Assembly (NCBI RefSeq): GCF_038396675.1
Contig: NC_088926.1
Span: forward strand, 39,721,501-39,785,500
DNA length: 64,000 nt
Direction of reading: 5' to 3'
From: Hydra vulgaris
Taxonomy: Eukaryota; Cnidaria; Hydrozoa; Anthoathecata; Hydridae
Numbering within the stretch: the first letter of the stretch is position 1; each line of letters begins with the position of its first letter. Positions 1-11,840 of the stretch are shown here, one piece after another. Both the position numbers and the translations under genes were made by a program. A model generated the notes under the pieces. The model had not been told where the DNA came from, did no database searches, and saw nothing but the letters and a program-made list of their open reading frames with translations.

Positions 1-2621
1 TATTTGTGTCACAGTTGTCATATGAGATGCTTTCATATAAAAAATAAATGCAATAGCCACTGTGATACTAAAGATCCTTTCAAATTTTCTCCACATACAG
101 ATAATTGCATTTTATGTTTTAGTGACAAAAAATCAGTGAAAAAAGAATTGGAAAATGACAAAAAGTTATTAAAAACAACTTTGATTGATATTGGATTTAG
201 TTTTGGTTTTCAATATTATTGTGACGAGTCTTCTTCCCTTCAAATATTTTCTCATCTTTCAGTAAATGCTGATAATTCAGTCCTTAAACAAATAAATGTA
301 GCTCATGATAAAAAATGGGATCTGAAAATAAATGGAAAATGTGTTTCAAAATCTGATTGCAGTCTTCTAAACAATCTTCCCAAGCTTTTGCTAGTAGAAA
401 GTTCTAATCTAATCTTCAGTCTTATAACTCAATCCAATGTCTGCAACGCAAACTGTGAATACAAAGAGTTAGTAAAAAATTACATATCTTCTTTCGGTTC
501 TGAAAAAAACTTTAAAATAGAGACTCCCTATATGGAATCAGTCGCCGATTGTACAGTTTTTAGACACAAGTTGTGTCCTATTCTAATTCCATTAACTATA
601 TCAAAATGTGAGTTTTGTTTGGAATTAAGAAAATACTTAAATTTAAAACAATTTCGTCTAAATGAAAAGAAGAACAAAAATGCATTGGATAGCGGAAATA
701 ATTCCAGGTTTTCAAATAAGAAAAATGACAGATATATGTCCAAAGAAGAACTGTTGCTCAAAATAAAGATCTTGGAAAATGATAAAAAACAAATAGTAAC
801 CAAATCTTTGCACCTCCAGTGTCGAATTAATCAGCTGATTAAAAAAGAAGGACTAATTGTTGATGGCGAGACACACAAAGTTATGGAAGAATGCTTGATA
901 AAGAAAAATAACAATCCTTTCAGTGAAAATTCCCCCCAATTTTTATTGTGGGAACAACAGAAAATTCAGGTCTCACGTAAAGATAAGAGGTCTATGAAAT
1001 GGCACCCAGTTCTTATTAGATGGTGTTTGAGCATATATCTAAAAAGTCCTGAAACATACAAACATTTAAGTCAGTCAGAGTTTATGTACCTTCCATGTAA
1101 AAATACTCTTTTAAAATACATAAATTTTACAGATCCAGGATGTGGCTTCAATGCAGATGTTATCTCTCGATTAATTTTGAATGCTGATATTAAAAATTTA
1201 AAAGAACATGAAAAAAATGTGTCTTTAGTATTTGACGAGATGAAAATCAAGAGTGGTCTTGTATTCAGTACAACAACTGGTAAAATAGTTGGCCTGACTG
1301 AAATGGGTTCATTAAATGATGCTCTTGATGAGTTTAAAAACAAAACCGAAGGGAATAAAAGTGTTAATTGTACAACTTTGGCAAAGTATGTTATTGTGTT
1401 GGACATTTTGCATCTAGTGGATTTAATAGTGATCAAATTTTTAATTGCGCTTGGGAAGCAACACGCATTCTTGAATGTATTGGGTTTAAAGTTCGCTCTA
1501 TGGTAGCAGATGGTGCTTCCCCAAATCGTAAGTTCTTTCAAATTCATCTTGCTGAGAATTACGAAAACGTTAAGGATACAACTGTGCATTGGACATGGAA
1601 TATTTGGTGTTCAAGTATAGTTTTAATTACTATTTTTCAATGTACAAATGTTGCTTTTAGTTTGAAAAAAATATGTTATTAATTAAAAAACTGAAATATT
1701 TTTAAATATCACAACAAATTTGAATAATATCTTTTAGCTCGAAAACTTTACTTTTTTTGTGATGTTCCTCATTTGATAAAAACTACTAGAAATAATTTGG
1801 AAAACTCTCATTGGAACCAACATTCTCGAAATCTAATGGTAATTTTAATTTGTAGTGCTAACCAGGAGTGGCAGAAGCAGGGGGGGATGCCAAGGGCCAT
1901 GGTCCTTGGCGATGCTCAAGATCATTATAAGGTAGATAATCAGGTAAAGATGCTCAAGATCATTATGGTAATTGTGATAATTGGTATAGTGGCTCGAAAA
2001 TATGATTTATAAATATATCATTTATATATAAAAAAATTTTCAGATTGAAGATCAGTTTATAACGTGGCCTCAAATTATGAATGTCTATGAATGGGATCTG
2101 GGCATGTTTCATGATGCTGTTGGTCTACGATTGGGACACAAACTCAGAGATGAGCATATTCATTTAACTCCACAATCTAGAATGCGTGTTAATTTAGCTG
2201 CCCAGGTTAGCCTGCATATAGCAGATAAATTTTTAAATTAGTACAATATTTTTTAATATTTAAATTATATATTTATGCTTAAGGTGTTAAGTCAAACTGT
2301 TGTTCACATGTTGGAGGAGCAGGGTAAAGCTGAAACAAGATGTCTACAAAAGTTTATAAATTTAATTGATACCTTCTTTGATTGCCTTAATGTTTCAAGG
2401 CAATTTAATAAAACTAGAAAACCGGCTTTAGATGTATACAAAACACATTTGGATAAAAGATTTGAGGTACAATGTTTCTTAATTAAAGATTTTTTATTTA
2501 AAATGTTTACTGTTCTATTCGTACTGTTTTATTCTTCGGGTTTCATTATTTTGTGACTATTTTCTGGCCGTAATAAAAATAGTTTATGTTAATGTTATGC
2601 TAATAATTATTATTAATTATT

Positions 2622-3166
2622 CAGGGTTGCCACTAAAACCAGAAATACCCAGGAAAACCTAAAAAGCTCAGGAATTTTCATATTTTTTTATAAAATTCAG
2701 CAAAACTCAGGGAAAATATGTTGTTTTTTTTTAATTTGAACAATACATTTTTTTTAAAGAAAAGCTTGTTAATACATAAAATAAGAAATTTGGAAGGTGT
2801 AGCTGTTGTTGTAAAATGTTTAGTTAGTCAAATAAATAAATTGTGTTTAAATAAGGAAAATGACTATATAGTGGATAAACTGGAAATAATATGGAAAAGT
2901 CACGGAAAAGTCAGGGAATTTAAAAAGCTTAACATACATACATAAAATAAGAAATTTGGAAGGTGTAGCTGTTGTTGTAAAATGTTTAGTTAGTCAAATA
3001 AATAAATTGTGTTTAAATAAGGAAAATGACTATATAGTGGATAAACTGGAAATAATATGGAAAAGTCACGGAAAAGTCAGGGAATTTAAAAAGCTTAACT
3101 CAAGAGAAAAGGTTCTTTGCTCGGAAAACTAGGGGAAAGTTTTTTTAAATTATAGTGGCAACCCTG
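2622..3166. mobile_element. hAT-like non-autonomous element (MITE) in an intron of the P transposase
   Basis: The ends are inverted copies: CAGGGTTGCCACTA at the left and TAGTGGCAACCCTG at the right. The flanks TAATTATT and TTATTATT match at 7 of 8 positions, as expected for an aged 8-bp hAT target duplication. No coding capacity is seen. It lies wholly within the intron 2467-3233. The internal phrase GGAAAAGTCAGGGAATT recurs in the element at 62762-63256, so the two belong to related families. Confidence 0.8.
2775..3099. repeat. 166-bp tandem duplication inside the MITE
   Basis: The sequence beginning CATAAAATAAGAAATTTGG at 2775 starts again at 2941 and stays near-identical to AAAAAGCTTAAC at 2933 and 3099. 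The period is 166 bp. The close identity of the two copies suggests a recent duplication. Confidence 0.9.
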
Positions 3167-3755
3167 TTATTATTACTGTTATTGTTAATGTTATTAACAA
3201 ATAATCAATGTGAATATATTGTTTCTTAAACAGTGGTTGAATAAAACGTTTCTTAAATTTTTAAATGAATGGGAACAAGCCAGTCAAAACGTTAAAAATT
3301 TATCGATAAAAGAAAAAGCCAAACTTTGCTTAAGTAAACAAACCCTAGAAGGGTTCAGAATTACAGGTAAACATTGATTAATATGAACAAAACATAAACT
3401 TGTACTTCTATTACTTGATTAATAAAATCAATTTCATTAAATTTTTTAAATAGTGCACTCATTTACTGAACTTGGTTCAGCTCTTTTACAAGAAGAAGGT
3501 GTAGAGTACTTACTTTCAGAAAAGTTCAGTCAAGATCCTATAGAGGAATATTTTTCCAAGCAGCGAAGAAGAGGGGGAGGAAACGAAAATCCTTGTTTAG
3601 AAGAATTTAATCGTAACTTTCTAGGTTTAAATATTGCCGGTGACAATCTTATTCGAGCCTTAAATGGAAATTATAGAGGAAGATTTCAGGAAGATCTAAA
3701 GATTGATGTTACTGACACAATACATCTGCCAAAGAAAAAGCCGAGAAAATATTGA

Positions 3756-4112
3756 TTTTATTTATTTTAAAATTTGTATATATATTCAATGAATTGTAAT
3801 TCTTCCTTTTTTAGAAATTTAGTTTTAAATTTCTCTTTAAATATACTTTTTATATATACTTTTTTTTTTTCAACTAACTTTTTGAGTTAGTTTGAAATTT
3901 AGGAGGATTCAAACTTTAATAGTAAAAAAATATTTTGCCAACCTCGTTGCCCTCACATTTAGGCTAGAGGTGGTAATTTTGGGAGGGCTTTTTTCCTATA
4001 CTTCTTTTTTAAAAAAAAGTCATAAAATTGAGACCCCCTCCTTTTTTTTCCAAAAAAATCTAACTAAATATTCTATGACAATCGATTTTTTTTCTTATTG
4101 ATGAGCGTTATG
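3756..4112. other. AT-rich spacer 3' of the P relic
   Basis: No coding frame is supported here. The only structure seen is a short hairpin, AACTAAC/GTTAGTT at 3872-3892, which could belong to the P-element 3' end. Confidence 0.4.
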
Positions 4113-4560
4113 AGGAGCCATCCATGAAGTACGTACGCAGGTATGGGGGAGGGGGTAACCCAAAAATGTACGAATGCGTATAAGGGGGAAAGGGATGTTA
4201 AAAACAGCGAGTACGTACGCGGTTTGACTATTTCTCTTTCTCTATCTCTCCTAAATTTGATTTTTTTTTCTTATAAAGACATTGAATTTCGCGAGTGTAA
4301 AAGATCAATATGTTATTTTTTTTTGACTTCGGTCCCAACTGATTTTTACATTTCTTTATAAATAATTAAGAGAGAAACAGTTTTTTTTGTAAACGTTTTG
4401 AAATATTAATGCGTTAGTAAAGTAAGGGAGGAGGTCTTGATTTTGTAAAAATAACGCGTACTTTCGGAAAAGGAGGGGGAGTCGTTAAAAGCATTCAGGT
4501 GCGTACAAGGGGGTCCTAAATAAGTGGTTTTACTGCATACGTACTTTATGGATGGCCCCT
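4113..4560. mobile_element. MITE with GGGCCATCCATAAAGTACGTA-type terminal repeats
   Basis: The left end AGGAGCCATCCATGAAGTAC and the reverse complement of the right end AGGGGCCATCCATAAAGTAC agree at about 25 of the first 28 positions. The interior holds G-runs and A/T tracts but no coding frame. I could not identify a clear target-site duplication, and I do not assign a superfamily. Confidence 0.7.
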
Positions 4561-4829
4561 AAGCTCATAAGACTTTATAAGCGAATTTATAAGACTATTT
4601 TTATCCATATTATGACATGAACATTAAACGTGCAAATGAAAGTTATAGCAGACAACATTGATGTTTGACACTATTGCAACACTTTGGAAAAAAAATTCTC
4701 TAACGATAACTTCATAAAAGCACAAATCTACATAGTTTGTAATGTTATAAAAATTAAATATCCTATAAAATGACGTCATATACTAATAAAACCTCGCCTC
4801 CTTTCATACCAAACACCTTCTCCCCACGC

Positions 4830-5036
4830 AACCTTTATGGATGGCCCAGTAAAGTCTTTTTCATAAACTTTTCAAAAAATTTGTTTCTTCGTAATAAATG
4901 GCAAGGCGATCTTTTAATTAAAAACAGAAAAATGGGAGGTGTATTGATTTTGTTAAAACGTCAGTATACAAGGGTAGGGGGTCTGAAATCAGTGGCTTTT
5001 ACTGTGTACATACTTTATGGATGCCCCCTTAACTTT
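4830..5036. repeat. Partial second copy of the same MITE family
   Basis: ACCTTTATGGATGGCCCAG near 4833 and TACATACTTTATGGATGCCC near 5011 repeat the right end of the 4113-4560 element. The intervening stretch also resembles it, for example GTATACAAGGGTAGGGGGTC against GCGTACAAGGGGGTCC. It seems to lack a left end and is probably truncated. Confidence 0.55.
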
Positions 5037-5095
5037 GGCCAAAAAAAATTGATAATGTATTCTTGTGTAATGCAAAATTGATGGGTACCTAATAT

Positions 5096-5297
5096 CAGGG
5101 GCGCCGAGAGCCGTCACGACACCTGAGAAAGCAACCCTGATTAGCGCCCCTATTTATCCAAATTTTACTATATTATTAGTGTAGGATTTTTTTTTTTTTT
5201 TTTAAGGTATCTCATTTTCCTTTGGCACCCATTGTACAACTGCCATCCGGGTCAAACAGTTCTTTTTGCCCCCCCCCCCCTCCTCTCGGCGGCCCTG
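5096..5297. mobile_element. Short hAT-like MITE (202 bp)
   Basis: The left end CAGGGGCGCCGAGAG and the right end CTCTCGGCGGCCCTG are imperfect inverted repeats with the CAGGG start typical of hAT. There is a C-run and a T-run inside and no coding frame. The flanking 8-mers CCTAATAT and CTTAAAAG are at best a decayed target duplication. Confidence 0.65.
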
Positions 5298-5634
5298 CTT
5301 AAAAGCATCGAAAAAATGAGGCTAATAATAAATAAATCAATTTTGATCTTTACTTCATTGCTAATAACTCTAAACAAACTATAACTTATAAAAAATATTT
5401 AAAATGTTCACTGGTTTAGAGGCGGATCCAGGATTTTTTGGTCTTAGAGTTAAAATCAGCATAACATTTTGAAAAATATTCTAACAAGACATACATATAA
5501 ACGTACAAAAGTTTTTAATTTAGAACGTTCCTGGAAGTTACCTAACTCAAATACTAAAAAATCTCTTTCTAAACTCTAAAGTCTCTTACTAAAAAATTCG
5601 CTTTTTGACTTTTGCAAGATTTGAATAATTTTAA
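5298..5634. other. Spacer, nothing recognised
   Basis: AT-rich sequence downstream of the minus-strand zinc-finger gene. It may contain that gene's 3' untranslated region. No motif was identified. Confidence 0.4.
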
Positions 5635-7081
5635 TTATTTTCTTTTTACAAAAAGAGTTTTTCTTAGTCCCGGTTCGCCTTGACTTGAAATGTCACCTTT
5701 ATTTATATGCTTTACCACGTTAATCCAAGCTGTTAAAAAGGAACGAGCACGCATTGATATCCACTTTTTTAAGATTGTTAACTTTAATAGTTGAGATAAA
5801 TCTAAATTCTCAAGATTTCGAGTCAGTGATGACCAAGAAACATCTAACTGAGCATTTTTTTGGAAACTTGACATTAAAACATCTCTAAGATCCTGCCCTT
5901 TATAATTCACTAGTAAGTTCCTATTTAGTATGGATCTTGCAATGTTTTCAACATGGCATATAAACAAATAAAACTCATCATTCACATGCATTAATGCTCC
6001 TCGATCTACTCGGTCAATCCACGATCTTGTGCTATTCAATAAAGCATCATTAGAAATGTTGTTTGACAACTGCCAAGAATTTATAACAGAACAGATAATT
6101 AAAGATGATGGTGATTTGTTTCTTTTGTATTTTTTCAGCAAAAAAAAAACAATATATCCGGAAACATACATTACTACCTTTTCCTCTCTTAAAGATAATT
6201 TTAATTCTAACATTTTCTCATCAGTTACAAAGAGTTCTTTATTTCTCCATAATAAACATTTTTCATACATTTTGTTTAACACAAATACTCTTAACATGTC
6301 AATATGGATCTCACTAACTTCAATATTTATAAACTTTAAAATATTATTCCATTCAGTTTTCAAATTAGCTGACAATCTCATTTTATTAACCATTTGACAT
6401 ATATTGTTACGAGAACAAGAAGTATTACTTGATGCGTTTAAAATTGCAAACATATCAACAGATAGAAGTCTATTAAAATGTTCAACTAATTTTTCTATTT
6501 CATTTTTGTGAAATAGCAGTTTAGAAGCAACCATGACAGAAATATTGCCAGGAGTAACAAAACCTTTTTCTGACATGTTGAAAAATTCATCTTTAAAAGC
6601 TTCATTTATCGATTCCCAAAAGTATACCGGGAATTTCTCTAAAAGCTTTATTTGCACATCATCATTGAGAATATCTAAATTTCAAAAATTTTTAAAAAGG
6701 AATTATAATTTTATTTTTTCATAACCATATAAATACAAAACACACTTTGGGTATACTACCTTTAGAGCTTGCTTTACCTTTTGAAAATGATTTAGTTGAA
6801 TGGATTTCACCACATTTAACGATGTGATTATCATAATATTTTTTGGAATTGTAATGTTTTTTACATTTTTCACATCTCATTAATTCAGAACTTATTTTTT
6901 TCATGTCAAGCTCTTCAAACTCTGGAAGAAAAAAAAATTTCTCGTCGAAGGATGAGATATCAAAATTTTCTTCATTAATAATTAATTCAGTTTCAAAATC
7001 CTCAAGTAAAATACTTATTTCATCACTTTGAAAACATTCAACATCCAAAATAGAAAGAACATCATTTGTTTCACAAGACAT
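5635..7081 (-). CDS. Unrecognised two-exon protein with a C2HC zinc finger, apparently intact
   Basis: Exon 1 is 7081-6760 and exon 2 is 6674-5635, joined across an 85-bp intron with a GTAGTATAC donor and a TTTAG acceptor. The spliced frame is 454 codons including the stop, with no internal stop. Start: the first ATG, encoding MSCETNDVLSIL. The N-terminus is acidic (about residues 1-65), followed by a C2HC finger, C-x2-C-x12-H-x3-C, around residues 67-90, then a basic serine/lysine stretch. The remaining ~340 residues have no motif I can name with confidence; a segment YVSGYIVFFLLKKYK is loosely like the YxxGY motifs of some P/THAP-type transposase C-termini. It faces the P-transposase relic tail to tail. 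It could be a second transposon-encoded protein or a domesticated gene. Function unknown. Confidence 0.6.
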
Positions 7082-7166
7082 TTATTTAATCTATAATTAT
7101 ATACACAAATGAAATTATTTTAAAACTAATTTGTAATGTTTATATAGCTGTAAGCAATACGGGTTT

Positions 7167-7602
<436 letters not shown>

Positions 7603-7685
7603 TCTATAGTTTGTTGGCTTTGGGAAGAGCGGAAGGAAAAAAGTGATTCTTACGCCAACATATACGTCACTTTTAATTACTTTTA

Positions 7686-7719
7686 ACTTTCGTCCAACAT
7701 TTCCGTGTTGGACGAAAGT
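7686..7719. repeat. Perfect 14-bp-stem hairpin
   Basis: ACTTTCGTCCAACA (7686-7699), a 6-nt loop TTTCCG, then TGTTGGACGAAAGT (7706-7719). No T-run terminator context or promoter is recognised. It may be a MITE relic or a structured RNA. Confidence 0.8.
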
Positions 7720-7921
7720 AAAAACCATTAATTTAATTACAAATTAATCGTTTTTTAAAAAAACCACAAAAACGCAAATTTAATTGACCAGAATGTTTTA
7801 AAAACATTGTGAATGTTTTTAACAATATAAACAATGTTTTTTTTTTATTTTTTTTAATAAAATGTTTTTATTTTTATTTTTTTTAATAAAATGTTTTTAT
7901 TTTTATTTTTTTTACTGTAAA
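7720..7921. repeat. Low-complexity T-rich tandem tract
   Basis: Repeats of a unit like TTTTTAATAAAATGTTTTTA from about 7830 to 7915. No gene. Confidence 0.6.
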
Positions 7922-7928
7922 TCATGCG

Positions 7929-8130
7929 CGGAGTGTTGCTACATCGACTATCTTATAGCCTGACTCGCAAGGGAGTGCTGCTACATCGACTGACAAATAG
8001 CCTGACTCGCAAGGGAGTGCTGCTACATCGACTGACAAATAGCCTGACTCGCAAGGGAGTGCTGCTATATCGACTGACAAATAGCCTGACCCGCAAGGGA
8101 GTGCTGCTACATCGACTAAGGGTTTGGTTG
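7929..8130. repeat. 42-bp minisatellite
   Basis: The unit starts GGGAGTGCTGCTACATCGAC at 7971, 8013, 8055 and 8097, with a diverged first unit at 7929. The period is 42 bp, a multiple of three, so open frames run through it on both strands (LLHRLTNSLTRKGV on plus, VDVAALPCESGYLS on minus). There are no spacers, so it is not a CRISPR-like array. A single relic unit lies at 17572-17612. Confidence 0.93.
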
Positions 8131-8239
8131 GGGCAGGCAGTCTATCATTATTAAAAAAAAAAAAATTCCGGTCTTGCATTTTAATTTTTACTTTTTGTCA
8201 ACAAAATATCGAAAAAACTTTCGGACAACATCTAAGGGT

Positions 8240-8241
<2 letters not shown>

Positions 8242-8289
<48 letters not shown>

Positions 8290-8336
8290 CATATATGTAT
8301 ATATATATATATATATATACATAGATATATATATAA
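8242..8336. repeat. (TA)n microsatellite
   Basis: Alternating TA with TGTA/TACA interruptions. Confidence 0.95.
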
Positions 8337-9072
8337 CAATTAATAATTTAATATTCCTTAACATTAAAACATTAGCAAACTCAAACATTAGCTATGTAGA
8401 TATGATAGTTTTATAAAGAATTTATTGAAATAATTAAAATTGAGTTAGCGAGTTAAGTATTTACATCAAAAGCGAATACATCATAAGCGCCGTTATACGA
8501 CGACTTAATTCTTTCCGACTTTCTATTGTATAAAGAACAAAAGATTTCACGCATAGTTTTTGACATTTCAATAGCGTTGCACTTCCATCTCTAATACTTC
8601 CATGATTTAATTGACGTTCGGTTGAATGAACGACAAGGAGCAAAAAAATTTCGAAATATTCAATTCGATTATCGAACTAAAGGTTTTGAAATTTTTAGCA
8701 AAAATTTTATATAACAGAAAATCTTATAAAATTTTTTTCAAAAAAAGTTTTATAAATATGTTAATAAAAATTTATAAAAATAATATTTTACAGCTTTAAA
8801 GAAAAATTTACAACTTTTTGAACATTTGTTAAACTTATAACTTGAGTTTATATATATAATTAAAAATTTAATAATAATAATTGAAAAAAAAAAAAACACT
8901 TTTTATAATTGAAAAAAAAGTTTTTAACTAATAATTTTCAGTTGATTAACTTTATTAAGTTTATTTCATTTTCCAAATGTCATTTTTTTATTATAATAAT
9001 TAAAGCATATTATTGGTATTGCAAAAGTTTAATGACATTTTTTTATATATTAGCTTCTTTATTGTATGTAAA
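8337..9072. other. AT-rich spacer upstream of hAT-1
   Basis: No supported gene. A 60-codon minus-strand frame at 8461-8643 contains no recognised motif. The 5' terminus of the hAT-1 transposon should lie here, but I could not find an inverted copy of the hAT end seen at ~16990. Confidence 0.4.
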
Positions 9073-9540
9073 ATGCCAAAAACATGTTCTGTTATTTGGG
9101 ATTATTTTGAAAAAGAACCAACTAATAAAGATGGAGAAGTAGTTGCCAACGCAATTTGCAAAAAATGTCGAAAAGTTTACAAACTTGCTAAGGGTTCAAC
9201 ATTTAGTATGAGATACCACTTGAAAATAACTAATTTATATTTGTATAAATTATTAGTTGAAAGAGAATTAAAAAATTCAGTTGATCAAAATGATGGTGAG
9301 GAAAATAATTCTACAGAGACACAAGGTAACTTATAATAAAAACTTTTTCACTGGTTTTATTTTAGCTAAACAGTTTAATTGAAAAGTTGTTTTTTAATTT
9401 CAGATTAGTATATCGAAAGTCGATACAAGGACCAGCAGCAAAAAAAAAAAAGAGTTATGCAAGAAGATTCAGCTCGCTCAAGTTGTTCAAAAAGTATTGG
9501 CAAACAAAACAATACAACAGTATTTAAGTCACAAAACAAT
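9073..9540 (+). pseudogene. hAT-1 transposase, 5' part (BED zinc finger exon)
   Basis: Starts at ATG 9073 (MPKTCSVIWDYFEKEP). The exon encodes a BED-type zinc finger: CKKC in the first half and a typical SMRYHL helix. A likely donor follows CACAAG near 9327 and the gene resumes after an acceptor near 9405-9409 with basic, serine-rich sequence. An A12 homopolymer around 9440 appears to break the frame. The exon ends in KSQ at ~9535, where a LINE is inserted; coding resumes at 15068 with KSQ again. BED fingers are the DNA-binding N-terminal domain of many hAT transposases. Confidence 0.8.
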
Positions 9541-11430
9541 ATATTTTTTTTTTTTTTTTTCTTTCTCTGTTTTAATATATAATAAGATTTTACAACTTCG
9601 TAATATAAAATTTTAATAAATAAAAAAAGTAAAACAGATAGGGGCTCAAAGAAGATGAGGATGACAGTACGTTATCGCAATCTTTTCATAGAGCCCCTAT
9701 AACAACATTTCGAAAAAATATCGTAATATGTTACAATATGCGTAATAAAATTTCAATAAAATATCGTAATAAAACGCGTAATTCGCTAATAAAATTGATA
9801 AGCAACCAACAAAAGTAGAAATAAAACAAAAACAGATTTATGAGAAATTATTCAAAGTATCATTAACCAAAAACGTTTCTTATATTTAAAATTTTTTTTT
9901 TTTTGTTAAAAACTCGAATGAACTTAACAAATTTACCGTACCTTTGAATCCTTTTTGAAAAGTATTCCATACTTTTGGACCTCGATATAAAATGCTGTAC
10001 TCTGAATATTTGTTTATTATCCGAGGCAGTTTATTTGTGTTGGACATATTTGGAAGATTATAGCTATCATTTTTATTTATTTTAAACTTGTTATTAAAGC
10101 TTATAGGAGAGAAATTGTGATTATAACGATACATGAAAATTAAATGCCGGTAGATATTTATTTCAAACACATTCATCATTTTCATATCTTTCATTAAGGG
10201 CTTAGCGTGTTCACGCCTATTTTTTGAGTAAATGATTCTGCAGGCATGTTTTTGTAGACTATAAATTTTTTTAATCTTTGCCGCTTGAGTACTTGCCCAT
10301 GAAATGTTTGCATAGCTGATGAAGCTATAAATTAGCCCAAAGTAGATTAATTTAAGACTATTTTTATTGACGTAGGAGCGAACTCGATACATCAAACCTA
10401 TTATTTTGGTGATTTTTGACTGGATATATATTATATGTGGAAGCTAGGATAATTTTTCATCAACAATGATTCCTAAGAATCTTATATTGGATTGCTTATT
10501 TACTAGTTTATCATTTAGAGATAGGTTAGGCAACTTGAGAGGAAGATTTTCTTCTTGTGTTTTTTTGTGAAATAGTATATACTTTGTTTTCTCAGCGTTA
10601 AGTGAGAGTTTGTTAGCCTTAAACCAGTTGTTTACTTTACACAGTTCAATATTCATGTCTGCATATAATTTCTTGATATCATTGTTGGTGAGAAATAAGT
10701 TTGTGTCATCTGCAAACATGACCGAGTTCATTTTTAAAGATGCATTACAAAAGTCATATATATATATTAGAAAAAGAAGTGGACCAAGAATCGATGCTTG
10801 CGGGACTCCACATATGACATTTAATACTCCAGATTGGACATTATTTACATATTGTTTTCTGTTTGTAAAATAGCTTTTAATCCAATAATAAGTTTTATTT
10901 ATTATTCCGTAATGCCTTAATTTATCTAAGAGAATGCAATGGTCCACTGTATCGAATGCTTTTGATAAATCAAGAAACACTCCTAAAGTAAATTTATTAT
11001 TTTCAAAACCATTAGTTATTTGATTTACTATTTCAATGATTGCATGCTCTGTAGAGAGATTTTTTTGAAAGCCAAACTGATTTGGGTAAAAAAAATTGTT
11101 TTTAATGAAATAATCATAGATTCTATTATAAACTACACGTTCGAAGAGTTTTGAAAATACAGAAAGTATTGATATAGGCCTGTAGTTTGTAATGTCAGAA
11201 TGATCATTACATTTATATAATGGAATTACTTTTGCCAATTTAAGTACATCCGAAAATATCCCAGAATTTAATGAGAGCTTAAGTATATGAATCAGGGGTC
11301 TATTAAGACTGTGTTTGTTTGCAATAACTATATCACTAGATATCTCATCAAATCCTGGAGCATTTTTTTTTTTTAAGAAGGCAAAGGCTGCCTCTAATTC
11401 TTCATAGCCTAATTCATAATCAAGCATGGT
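9541..11430 (-). pseudogene. Jockey/CR1-like LINE, reverse-transcriptase part and 3' end
   Basis: The minus-strand frame 11427-9886 encodes a non-LTR reverse transcriptase. Seen in order are KKKNAPGFDEIS, NYRPISILSVFSKLFERVVY, QFGFQKNLSTEHAI, FLDLSKAFDTVDH, CGVPQASILGPLLFLIY and the catalytic MFADDTNLF, then the C-terminal region (YRGPKVWNTF). The usual PQGS is PQAS here. One in-frame TAG at 10446-10444 interrupts DEKLS-LPHI, where relatives normally have tryptophan, so TGG to TAG is likely; the frame downstream is otherwise the same. The 3' end on the minus strand has a hairpin (9638-9700) and an A-run at 9560-9544. The 5' part of the same LINE is at 14149-15067. Confidence 0.85.
9638..9700 (-). 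ncRNA. Hairpin in the LINE 3' untranslated region
   Basis: Arms ATAGGGGCTC (9638-9647) and GAGCCCCTAT (9691-9700) form a 10-bp stem, with partial further pairing (AAAAGAT with ATCTTCTT) toward a ~40-nt loop. It lies between the RT stop and the terminal A-run on the LINE sense strand. 3' hairpins recognised by the LINE reverse transcriptase are known in several non-LTR families; that role is inferred here. Confidence 0.65.
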
Positions 11431-11840
11431 AACGTTATTCGTGGTTTTAAGATAGGTTTCGTGGTTTTAAGGGGCTATCCCCCCTTAAAATTTCAATATT
11501 TTCAAAAAAAAAAAAAATTATTTTTAACTACTTTTACCTGTGTATGATTATAAAAATTGTTTTAAAGTAGCAAATTAACCTATAACTATCTTAATTTGTC
11601 TATTTAAATAAACTATCTTAACGTGATATCCCTAGCAACGCCATAGCAACGCACTTGTTTAACTGTATACATCCTACATTTTATCTTTATTCAACCCTAA
11701 TGTGTGTTATAATAGTCATGTACAAGCTTGAACAGATTCTTTACGAATTTTTCGAGAATTTTTGTAAAGGTTGCTACATCAAGTACGACAATTTAAATCA
11801 GTTATAGTGTTATTTTATCAGGTTAGATTTATTAGTGAAA

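Larger units (their letters stand above)
1..3755 (+). pseudogene. P-element-like (THAP9-type) transposase gene, 5' end outside the window, broken
   Basis: A multi-exon P-superfamily transposase. Visible landmarks are a coiled-coil-like stretch (codons ~240-290), a first acidic motif LVFDEMKIKSGLVF, a second MVADGASPNRKFF, a third FFCDVPHLIKTTRN, and the typical C-terminus LLSEKFSQDPIEEYFSKQRR. Exons I can place by GT/AG sites and frame: <1-1612, 1737-1838, 2044-2205, 2284-2466, 3234-3366, 3454-3755. The reading frame runs in from the left edge, so the N-terminus (a THAP finger in many relatives) is not seen. Near 1397 the frame shifts from LAKYVIV to GHFASSGFNSDQ, and the dozen or so residues that family members carry between these motifs are missing. 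That indicates a small deletion plus frameshift inside the RNase-H-like core, so this copy is inactive. Terminal inverted repeats were not found. Confidence 0.88.

Noticed and set aside
3872..3892. Transcription terminator-like hairpin after the P transposase
   Set aside because: Intrinsic terminators are not expected for polymerase II genes; a short AT-rich stem is likely chance.
7922..8179. Possible CRISPR-like array or repeat protein
   Set aside because: Units are contiguous with no spacers, the sequence is eukaryotic, and both strands are open only because the unit is 42 bp long. Treated as a minisatellite.
8461..8643. Minus-strand 60-codon frame as a transposase piece
   Set aside because: Composition is plausible but no motif links it to the adjacent hAT, which is on the other strand.
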